Of a stretch of 64,000 nucleotides of DNA, positions 16,239 through 23,086 are shown piece by piece. This DNA comes from Actinokineospora fastidiosa (lineage in GTDB: Bacteria > Actinomycetota > Actinomycetes > Mycobacteriales > Pseudonocardiaceae). The notes under the pieces were generated by a model, which was given only the letters and a program-made list of their open reading frames with translations, was not told the DNA's origin and searched no databases. The first letter of the stretch is position 1, and every line of letters begins with the position of its first letter. The DNA lies in contig NZ_BMRB01000002.1 of the NCBI RefSeq assembly GCF_014648415.1, positions 1,633,260 through 1,697,259 of the forward strand, in the 5' to 3' direction. The translations under genes were made by a program, and so were the position numbers.

Positions 16239-16847
16239 GTGGCCACACGCACCCACCGCACGCAGCAGGAACGCAGCGAGCAGACCCGGGAGGCGCTGCT
16301 CGACGCGACGATCGAGTGCCTGGTCTCGCTGGGCTACGCGCGCACCACGGTGCAGGAGATCTGCGCGCGGGCGGGCGTGTCGCGCGGGGCGCAGCAGCAC
16401 CACTTCACGACCAAGGCCGAGCTGATGACGGCTGCGCTGCAACACCTGTTCGGCAGGCTGATCACGCAGGTCACCGCGTCGGCGAAGGAGCTGCCGCCGG
16501 GCCCGGAGCGGATCAGCCACGGCATCGATCTGCTGTGGGAGGCCTACTCCGGGACGCTGTCGACGGCGGCGGTGGAGCTGTGGGTCGCCGCGCGGACCGA
16601 CGCCGAACTGCGGGAATCGCTGCGCCCGGTGGACCGCGCGCTCGGCCACGCGACGCTGTCGCTGTACCGGGAGGCGGCAGGCGACCTCCCCGAGGCCGAG
16701 GTGGAGACGTTGCTGCTGCTCAGCGTCAACCTGGTCCGCGGCCTGGCGCTGGACGCGATGATGGGCGGCGACGAGGCCCGGCGGGTCCGGCTGCTGGAGG
16801 AGTGGAAGGCCACGGTGCTGGAGCGGTATCTCGCCTTCACCGGCTGA
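16239..16847 (+). CDS. TetR/AcrR family transcriptional regulator
   Basis: A 202-residue regulator. The N-terminal DNA-binding part is typical: RSEQTREALLDATIECLVSLGYARTTVQEICARAGVSRGAQQHHFTTKAELM. The C-terminal ligand-binding part is all-helical. GTG 16239 follows a GGGAGG sequence. It diverges from the acyl-CoA dehydrogenase/CoA-transferase pair, so it most likely represses that pair and responds to an acyl-CoA. A strong hairpin follows its stop. Confidence 0.9.
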   Translation: MATRTHRTQQERSEQTREALLDATIECLVSLGYARTTVQEICARAGVSRGAQQHHFTTKAELMTAALQHLFGRLITQVTASAKELPPGPERISHGIDLLWEAYSGTLSTAAVELWVAARTDAELRESLRPVDRALGHATLSLYREAAGDLPEAEVETLLLLSVNLVRGLALDAMMGGDEARRVRLLEEWKATVLERYLAFTG

Positions 16848-16850
16848 ACA

Positions 16851-16889
16851 GCGGTGGCCCACCCGGCCCTCGCTCGGGTGGGCCACCGC
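16851..16889 (+). terminator. Strong hairpin after the TetR gene
   Basis: Perfect 15-bp inverted repeat (GCGGTGGCCCACCCG and its complement) with a 9-base loop. It starts three bases after the TetR stop. No long T-run follows, as is usual in high-GC actinobacteria. Confidence 0.8.
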
Positions 16890-16920
16890 TCATGTAGAGA
16901 TGAGGGCGCAACTACCCGAT

Positions 16921-16945
16921 AGTGACGTTCGCTTTCGCGAACACT
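16921..16945 (-). terminator. Possible hairpin after the Nudix gene
   Basis: GTTCGC – TTTC – GCGAAC forms a 6-bp stem, extended by AGT/ACT after a small bulge. It lies about 50 bases downstream of the minus-strand Nudix stop. Weak; it may not terminate. Confidence 0.35.
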
Positions 16946-16991
16946 TTCCATCCCGGGGTGATCGGTCCACCGGACAGGGGATGACCTGGCC

Positions 16992-17456
16992 TTAGTCCGC
17001 GTACTGCCACCATTCGTCCGACCAATAGGTGTCGGCGACCTCGAACGCGGTGATGCGGTCGGCCTCGCGCCAGGGGGACACCGCGTCGAGCTGGGCGAGG
17101 TCCACCCAGTCCGTCTCGTCGTACGCGGTGAGGTTCGGGCGCGGGTCGCCCGCGTCGAGGTCGAGTGTGGACTGGCTGGGCAGCTGGCAGCGCAGGACCC
17201 GCAGGACGGCCGGGTCGCCGGTGGACGTGGGCCAGGAGACCAGGGCGCGGTCGGACAGGATGCGGTCCACGCACCGCAGATCGATCGCGAACTCGACGGT
17301 GAACAGCTCCGCGAGCGCGCTGGCCTCCGAGCCGCCCTCCGGCACCTCGACGCCCGGCAGCTCCCAGTAGCCCGCCACCGGCTGCGGCCTGCAGCGGCGG
17401 GCCACGAACAGGCGTCCCGCGCGGACGATGGCGGCGCCGACGACAACGGTCTCCAT
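16992..17456 (-). CDS. Nudix-fold protein with degenerate Nudix box
   Basis: A 154-residue protein whose start (VVVGAAIVRAGRLFVARRCRPQPVAGYWELPGVEVPEGGS) matches MutT-like Nudix hydrolases of the CTP/8-oxo-dGTP type. Where the Nudix box should read GE then REUxEE, this sequence has GGS and ELFTVE, so most of the metal-binding glutamates are missing. It may bind rather than hydrolyse a nucleotide. The rest of the fold appears intact, with a Trp-rich end (TYWSDEWWQYAD). It lies just upstream of, and divergent from, the histidine kinase gene. Confidence 0.75.
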   Translation of the reverse strand: METVVVGAAIVRAGRLFVARRCRPQPVAGYWELPGVEVPEGGSEASALAELFTVEFAIDLRCVDRILSDRALVSWPTSTGDPAVLRVLRCQLPSQSTLDLDAGDPRPNLTAYDETDWVDLAQLDAVSPWREADRITAFEVADTYWSDEWWQYAD

Positions 17457-17661
17457 GCCCGCCAGCCAATCCCGCCGCGGCGGTCCCGGCGTGGGCCCGG
17501 AGGGCGGCCGTCGGGGCGACCGCGTCCGCCCGAACGGGAACGGGCGACCGTGTTGGTCCAGCGATGGGCCACTGGGCGGGGAACGGAGCAGGCGCCACTG
17601 CTCCATCCGGGTGGCCGCGGCCGGGCTGACCAGGCGAGGGGACTGTCGCGGAAGCAGTACC

Positions 17662-19872
17662 GTGCGGGATGATCGCCGCGTGTCCGGTCGGCGGTCGGGT
17701 GCCATCGTCCTGTTGGTCTCCCTCGCACTGCTCGGCGCGGCCGGGTGGTGCCTGCTCTCCCGCGCGCTCGCGCCCGGCGACGGGGCGACGGTCAACCTCG
17801 GCGACGCCGCGCACTCCCCCGCGGGCGTCGTGGTCATCACCGCCGACGCCGGCAGTCCGCTGCGGCCTGGCGACCTCATCGAGTCCATCGACGGTCGGGA
17901 AGTACCTCACGCGGGCGGGTCTGCCGCGCAGGTGGGAGACGTCCTCGTCTACCAGATCGTGCGCGACGGTGTCGCGCAGTCGATCCCGGTCCCGCTGCGC
18001 CCCTACCCGCTGACCCGCGACCTGAACAACGGCTGGCCGACGCTGCTGGTCGCCGGGCTGCTCGCGGTCATCTCGATCACCATCTTCCGCGTGCGCCCCA
18101 GCGAACCGGCGGCGCGCGCCGCGCTGCTGGCGTCCGGGTTCGCGGTGCTGACCACGACCGGCGCCGCGGTCTTCGGGCTGCAGCCGCTCGACCTCGCCGC
18201 GGGCGACCAGTTCTGGCGGTGGTACGTCGGCGAGGCCGCGTTCGTCCTGCTGTGGGGCGCGATGCTGCACTTCGCGCTCGTGTTCACCGGGCCCCGCCCG
18301 CTGTGGCAGGTCGGGTCCGCCTACCTCGGCGGGCCGCTGCTGTACGGCGTCGTCTCGCTCATCTCCCCCACCTTCGCCACGACGGCCTCCCCCGCGATGC
18401 CCGCCCTGTTCGTCTACCCGATCCTCGTGCTGGGCGTGCTGATCCACACCTACGTCACCGACGTCGAGTCGCGCAGGCGCCTGCGGCTGCTGGCCATCGC
18501 GATGGGCGCGGGCGTGCTGACGTACCTGGCGGTGTGGGCGCTGCCGACCGCGCTGGTGGGCGCGCCGCTGCTGCCCGAGCGCTACCACACGCTGGCGTTC
18601 CTGCCGGTGCCGATCGCGGTGGCGACGGCGATCCTACGGCACCGGGCGCTGGACATCGAGGTCGCGATCAGCCGCTCGCTGGTCTACGGCGTGGTCAGCG
18701 CGGGCATGATCGGCGCCTACATCGGCGTGGTGACGGCGTTGTCGCTGCTGTTCCCGCCGATGGACCGGCTGTGGCAGCAGGCGCTGGCCGCGGCGACGCT
18801 GGCGGTGCTCGTGCAGCCCCTGCACGGCTGGGTCCGCGAGCGGGTCAACCGCAGGCTGTTCGGCCATCCGGACGACCCCTACCGGGTGGTGTCCATTCTG
18901 GCTGATCGGCTCGCGGGCACCCGCGCGCCCGGCGAGACCCTGCCCGACATCGTGGCCACGGTCGCGCGGGCGCTGCGCCTGCCGTACGTGGCCGTCGAGT
19001 TCGCGGGCCCCGCCGGGCCGGAGACGGCGGCCAGCACGGGCGAGCCGACGGCCGACACGCACCGCCTGCCGCTGACGTTCTCCGGCACGCCGGTCGGCAC
19101 GCTGATCGCGGGCGGGACGGGCGTGCTGCGCCGCCGCGACCGGGTCGCCCTCGCCGACGTGGCCGCGCACCTCGGCGCCGCCGTGCACACCGCCCGGCTG
19201 ACCCGCGACCTGCGGCGCAGCCGCGACCGGCTGGTCCGCGCCCGCGAGGAGGAGCGCAGGCGGCTGCTGCACGACCTGCACGACGGCGTCGGCCCGACGC
19301 TGGCCGCGATCGCGCTCGGCCTCGACGCCGCCCGACGCGGGGTGGACCCCGACTCGCCCACCGCGGCGCTGCTGTCGCGGCTGCGCGCCGAGCTCGCCGA
19401 CGCCGTGGCCGAGATCCGCAGGCTCGCCCACGGCCTGCGGCCCCCGGTGCTGGACCAGATCGGGCTGGTCCAGGCGCTGCGCGCGTACGCGGGGGCGCTG
19501 GCCAGCCGCACCGCGCAGATCGGCGGGCACGAGGGCGTCACGATCATGGTCGAGGTGCCGACAGTCATGCCGAGGCTGCCCGCGTCCGTCGACGTGGCGG
19601 CCTACCGCATCGTGTGCGAGGCGCTGACCAACGTCACCCGGCACGCCGCCGCGCGGTCGTGCTCGGTGCGGCTGTGGGTGGACGACGAACTGCACATCGA
19701 GGTGGTCGACGACGGCATCGGCCTGTCGGAGGTGGCAACCGCGGGGGTCGGCCTGGCGTCTATGCGGGAGCGAGCGGCCGAGCTGGGCGGCGATTGCCTG
19801 GTGCGGTCGGACGACGGCGGCGGCACCCGCGTGCTGGCCACGCTGCCGCTGCCCAAGGAGGGGGTGCCGTGA
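17662..19872 (+). CDS. Membrane sensor histidine kinase (NarL-partner type)
   Basis: About 736 residues. One membrane helix is followed by a PDZ-like segment (GSPLRPGDLIESIDGREV). A multi-pass block of about seven or eight helices follows, then a GAF-like region, and finally a HisKA_3 kinase: EEERRRLLHDLHDGVGPTLAAI with the phosphorylated His, and the ATPase N-box EALTNVTRHAAA with G-boxes DDGIG and GVGLASMRERAAEL. GTG 17662 has a GGAAG site; GTG 17680 is an alternative. The response regulator gene overlaps its stop by one base, so the two form one system. The signal is unknown; the many helices suggest a membrane or lipid cue. Confidence 0.9.
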   Translation: MRDDRRVSGRRSGAIVLLVSLALLGAAGWCLLSRALAPGDGATVNLGDAAHSPAGVVVITADAGSPLRPGDLIESIDGREVPHAGGSAAQVGDVLVYQIVRDGVAQSIPVPLRPYPLTRDLNNGWPTLLVAGLLAVISITIFRVRPSEPAARAALLASGFAVLTTTGAAVFGLQPLDLAAGDQFWRWYVGEAAFVLLWGAMLHFALVFTGPRPLWQVGSAYLGGPLLYGVVSLISPTFATTASPAMPALFVYPILVLGVLIHTYVTDVESRRRLRLLAIAMGAGVLTYLAVWALPTALVGAPLLPERYHTLAFLPVPIAVATAILRHRALDIEVAISRSLVYGVVSAGMIGAYIGVVTALSLLFPPMDRLWQQALAAATLAVLVQPLHGWVRERVNRRLFGHPDDPYRVVSILADRLAGTRAPGETLPDIVATVARALRLPYVAVEFAGPAGPETAASTGEPTADTHRLPLTFSGTPVGTLIAGGTGVLRRRDRVALADVAAHLGAAVHTARLTRDLRRSRDRLVRAREEERRRLLHDLHDGVGPTLAAIALGLDAARRGVDPDSPTAALLSRLRAELADAVAEIRRLAHGLRPPVLDQIGLVQALRAYAGALASRTAQIGGHEGVTIMVEVPTVMPRLPASVDVAAYRIVCEALTNVTRHAAARSCSVRLWVDDELHIEVVDDGIGLSEVATAGVGLASMRERAAELGGDCLVRSDDGGGTRVLATLPLPKEGVP

Positions 19873-20537
19873 TGACGTCCAGCGCCGTGGCGACGACGCG
19901 CGTCCTGGTCGTGGACGACCATCCGCTGTTCCGGTTCGGACTGTGCACCGTGCTGGCGGGCGAGCCCACCGTGGACCTGGTGGGCGAGGCGGCCACCGGG
20001 GCGGAGGCGATCGCGGCGGCCGGGGCGTTCGGGCCGGACGTGGTGGTGATGGACGTCCACCTGCCCGACATGACCGGCATCGACGCCACCCGCGAGATCG
20101 TGGCGTCGCGCCCCGACACCGGCGTGCTGATGCTGACCATGTTCAACGACAGCGAGTCCGTCTTCGCCGCCATGCGCGCGGGCGCCCGGGGCTACCTGCT
20201 CAAGGGGTCGGGCCAGGAGGAGATCGTGCGCGCCGTGCACGCGGTCGCCCGCGGCGAGGCGATCTTCGGCCCGGACATCGCCAGCCGGGTCCTGGGCTTC
20301 TTCACGACCCCGCCCGCCGCGCCGGACGTGCCGTTCCCGGAGCTGACCTCGCGCGAGCGGGAGGTGCTGGCCCTGCTGGCCGACGGGGCGAGCAACGCGG
20401 CCATCGCCTCCCGGCTCACGCTGAGCCCGAAGACGGTGCGCAACCACGTGTCCAGCATCTTCGCCAAGCTGGCCGTCGCCGACCGCGCGCAGGCCATCGT
20501 CCGGGCGCGGCAGGCGGGCCTGGGCAGCGGCCGCTGA
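19872..20537 (+). CDS. NarL/FixJ-type response regulator
   Basis: A 221-residue protein. The receiver domain starts TTRVLVVDDHPLFRFGL with the phosphorylated Asp in PDVVVMDVHLPDMTG and Lys in GYLLKGS. The LuxR-type HTH is ELTSREREVLALLADGASNAAIASRLTLSPKTVRNHVSSIFAKL. The ATG at 19872 overlaps the kinase stop (TGATG); a GTG one codon earlier is also possible. It should be phosphorylated by the kinase encoded just upstream. Targets are unknown but could include the adjacent genes. Confidence 0.92.
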   Translation: MTSSAVATTRVLVVDDHPLFRFGLCTVLAGEPTVDLVGEAATGAEAIAAAGAFGPDVVVMDVHLPDMTGIDATREIVASRPDTGVLMLTMFNDSESVFAAMRAGARGYLLKGSGQEEIVRAVHAVARGEAIFGPDIASRVLGFFTTPPAAPDVPFPELTSREREVLALLADGASNAAIASRLTLSPKTVRNHVSSIFAKLAVADRAQAIVRARQAGLGSGR

Positions 20538-20571
20538 TTCGGCCGGGTGTCCCCCGGGTACCCGGGGCGGC

Positions 20572-20817
20572 ATGGACGACACCGACATCCACGACCGCAT
20601 CAAGGGCCTCATCGACGAGGAGCACCGGCTGCGCGAGCGCGCCCAACAGGGCGACATCGAGCCCGACGACGAGGCGCGGCGGCTGCGCGCCGTCGAGGTC
20701 CAGCTGGACCAGTGCTGGGACCTGCTGCGGCAGCGGCGGGCGCTGCGCGGCGCGAGCGACGACCCGGACGCGGCGGCGCCGAGGGACGAGAGCACCGTCG
20801 AGAACTACCGGCAGTAG
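20572..20817 (+). CDS. DUF2630 family protein
   Basis: An 81-residue acidic helical protein. It begins MDDTDIHDRIKGLIDEEHRLRERAQQGDIEP and contains the conserved VQLDQCWDLLRQRRALR, both characteristic of DUF2630, a small family widespread in actinobacteria with no established function. It starts 34 bases after the response regulator and ends about 100 bases before the next regulator. Confidence 0.88.
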   Translation: MDDTDIHDRIKGLIDEEHRLRERAQQGDIEPDDEARRLRAVEVQLDQCWDLLRQRRALRGASDDPDAAAPRDESTVENYRQ

Positions 20818-20923
20818 GCGGAAAGGGCACCAAGAAGGGTCCCAACCGGGACACCGGTCCCATGCGCCCGGGACGCCTGAAAGGGCAAGGTATCGGGCAG
20901 CCGAGCGAACAGGGGTGGGGACC

Positions 20924-21562
20924 ATGTTGGAGCAGAACCGGACCGCCGTCGTCATCAGGGCAACGGACCCGATCTTGCGCAACGGGGTGCACATGGCGCT
21001 GCGGACCAGACCGGAGGTGTGGCTGGTCGACGACATCGCCGCGGCGGACGTCAAGGACGCGGTGGCCCTCGTCGTGGCCGACCGGTTCGACGACCGGGCC
21101 AACACGCTGCTGAAGTCGGTGCAGTGCCGGGGGTTCGGCCGGATCGTGCTCATCGCGGGCGAGCTGGAGGACACCGAGATCCTGACCGCCGTCGAGGGCG
21201 GGGTGTGCGCGGTGGCGCGGCGCAGCGAGACCACGCCGGACGTGCTCGTGCGGCTGGTCAAGGCCGCTGCCGCCGGGGAGGGCGCGCTGCCGCCGGACCT
21301 GCTGGGCAGGCTGCTCAGCCGGGTGTCCCGGCTGCAGCGGCACGTGCTGGAGCCGCGCGGGCTGCACCTGGCGGGCATCACCAACCGCGAGACCGAGGTG
21401 CTGCGGCTGGTCGCGTCCGGACTGTCCACAAAGGAGATCGCGGACAAGCTGTGCTACTCCCAGCGGACGGTCAAGTCGATCCTGCACGACGTGACCAACC
21501 GCTTCCAGCTGCGCAACCGCTCGCACGCGGTGGCCTACGCCCTGCGCGAGGGCCTGATCTGA
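20924..21562 (+). CDS. LuxR-family regulator with atypical receiver domain
   Basis: A 212-residue protein. The C-terminal HTH is clear: GITNRETEVLRLVASGLSTKEIADKLCYSQRTVKSILHDV. The N-terminal half has the shape of a receiver (RTAVVIRATDPILRNGVHMALRTRPEVWLVDD), but the acidic pocket and phospho-Asp are not in place, so it is probably not controlled by phosphorylation. Similar atypical regulators are found beside eCIS loci of actinomycetes such as Streptomyces. It points at that locus here and is separated from it by a hairpin, so a role in its control is plausible but not shown. Confidence 0.82.
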   Translation: MLEQNRTAVVIRATDPILRNGVHMALRTRPEVWLVDDIAAADVKDAVALVVADRFDDRANTLLKSVQCRGFGRIVLIAGELEDTEILTAVEGGVCAVARRSETTPDVLVRLVKAAAAGEGALPPDLLGRLLSRVSRLQRHVLEPRGLHLAGITNRETEVLRLVASGLSTKEIADKLCYSQRTVKSILHDVTNRFQLRNRSHAVAYALREGLI

Positions 21563-21575
21563 CAGCGTGCACAGG

Positions 21576-21607
21576 GAAACGGCGCGATCACCCGATCGCG
21601 CCGTTTC
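21576..21607. terminator. Bidirectional hairpin between convergent genes
   Basis: Perfect 14-bp inverted repeat (GAAACGGCGCGATC and its complement) with the 4-base loop ACCC. It lies between the LuxR stop and the stop of the convergent Ig-like membrane protein gene. Confidence 0.85.
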
Positions 21608-21619
21608 GCTGTTCCCCGA

Positions 21620-22906
21620 TCAGCCCGCGAGCCTGCCGGAGAAGGACGCGGCGGGGGTGCAGGTGTCGGTGGCGGGGTCCTCGCAGCTGACCGCGAGCAC
21701 CAACTGCTCGCCGGGGTCGAACGTCCACGGCTCCACCAGGTGGTAGTCCAGGTCGCGGAAGTTCGCCAGCCCGACCTCCAGCAGGACGATGTCGCCTCGG
21801 CGCAGTTGCAGCAGTCCGGCGTCGCCGCGCGGGTTCTGGAGCAGGATGTCGGTGATCACCAGCGTCTTGTCCGCCGCGGGGGCCGGGTCCGCGGTGAAGG
21901 TGGCGAAGTCGGTGGGGTTGGCCGCCGTCGGGGCGCTGGCGGTGATGCGGAAGTCCGTCGTGCTGCCCGCGGAGATGTCCACCCCGCCCGGGGAGACCAC
22001 GGACGGCTTCGGCGGGGCGATCCCGCCGTCCTCGACCGCCTTCTGCGCCGCGTCCGCCTTCTGCTGGGCGTCGGCCGCCTGCGCGGCGGCGTTGTCGGCC
22101 TTCGCGGCGACCTCGGCCTGCTTCTCCTCGGCGGCCTCGACCGCGGCCTCCCGCGCCGCGGACTGCAGTGTCGGCTTCAGCACGGTGAACCACAGCGTCA
22201 CCAGGGCGATGGCGATGACCAGCAGGGCGATCAGCGCGGGCAGCAGCCACTTCGGCAGCAGCTGCTGCTGCACGACCGTGCCGTTGGCGTGCACCGGCGG
22301 CGTCTCCGGGGCGACCGCGGTCACCTGGAACGGCAGCCTGCGGTCCTGCCCGCGCAGGAACCGGTCGTACGGGCGCACCTTCAGCTTGAGGAACGCCGAG
22401 GTGCCCGGCTCGACGGTCAGCGCGGCGTGGTCCAGGCTGAGCTTGAGCTGCTCCTCCGGGTCCGACGGGTGCAGCTCGACCGACAGCGGGTGGTTGCCCG
22501 CGTTGTCCACCACCAGCTGGTGGCGCGCCCGCCGCCTGCACGTCGACGTCTTGGGCACCAGCTCCAGCTGCAGGTCGGTGAACGGCGCGACCAGGACCGC
22601 GCCCTCCTCGACCCGCGACCCGGTCGGGTCCTCGCGCGAGGCGACCCGCACGCCGAACGGGACCGCGCCCGCGAGCACCTGCGACGAGCGCGGCGGGGCG
22701 AAGGCCACCTCGACCTCGGCCTCCTGGCCGGGCATGAGGTTGACCACCTGCGGGGTCACCGTCGTCCACTCGCGCGCCTCGCCGACGACGTCCACGCTGA
22801 ACTGGTCGACCAGCGGGCCGGAGTTGTGCACGCGCACGGTGGTGACGACCGTCTCGCCCGGGGTGGCGGCCAGCTCGCGGCCCGCCAGCGTCGTGGTGGC
22901 TCCCAT
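21620..22906 (-). CDS. Ig-like membrane protein associated with the eCIS locus
   Basis: About 428 residues. The first 215 form two beta-rich Ig-like/ASH-type domains (ETVVTTVRVHNSGPLVDQFSV and VEPGTSAFLKLKVRPYDRFLRGQDRRLPFQV). A single membrane helix follows (LLPALIALLVIAIALVTLWFTVL, about 217–240). Then comes an Ala/Lys/Gln/Glu coiled-coil segment (about 248–290) and a C-terminal beta domain. Proteins of this layout, often mislabelled 'hydrolytic protein', occur beside Streptomyces contractile injection loci. The ATG at 22906 lacks a good ribosome-binding site, so the start may lie upstream. It could link the injection particle to the membrane; that is inference. Confidence 0.75.
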   Translation of the reverse strand: MGATTTLAGRELAATPGETVVTTVRVHNSGPLVDQFSVDVVGEAREWTTVTPQVVNLMPGQEAEVEVAFAPPRSSQVLAGAVPFGVRVASREDPTGSRVEEGAVLVAPFTDLQLELVPKTSTCRRRARHQLVVDNAGNHPLSVELHPSDPEEQLKLSLDHAALTVEPGTSAFLKLKVRPYDRFLRGQDRRLPFQVTAVAPETPPVHANGTVVQQQLLPKWLLPALIALLVIAIALVTLWFTVLKPTLQSAAREAAVEAAEEKQAEVAAKADNAAAQAADAQQKADAAQKAVEDGGIAPPKPSVVSPGGVDISAGSTTDFRITASAPTAANPTDFATFTADPAPAADKTLVITDILLQNPRGDAGLLQLRRGDIVLLEVGLANFRDLDYHLVEPWTFDPGEQLVLAVSCEDPATDTCTPAASFSGRLAG

Positions 22907-23086
22907 GCGGGGAAGTGTCTCGATCACCGCGGACGGCGGGGACGCCGCGCGGGGTGCCGGGCCGGGCAGCCCGCGCTGCCCCAACGGGCACCCCACGGCG
23001 ACCGCTTCGCCACCCGCGCATCTGGTCATCTTCTCCCTCAGCGCGCCTAGGTTCGGCTGCGCAGTCCGCGATCAGGGGAGGTACCG

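Noticed and set aside
16912-18588. Long minus-strand open frame opposite the histidine kinase
   Set aside because: The product is low-complexity Arg/Gly sequence, a mirror of the high-GC coding strand; the kinase on the plus strand has clear domains.
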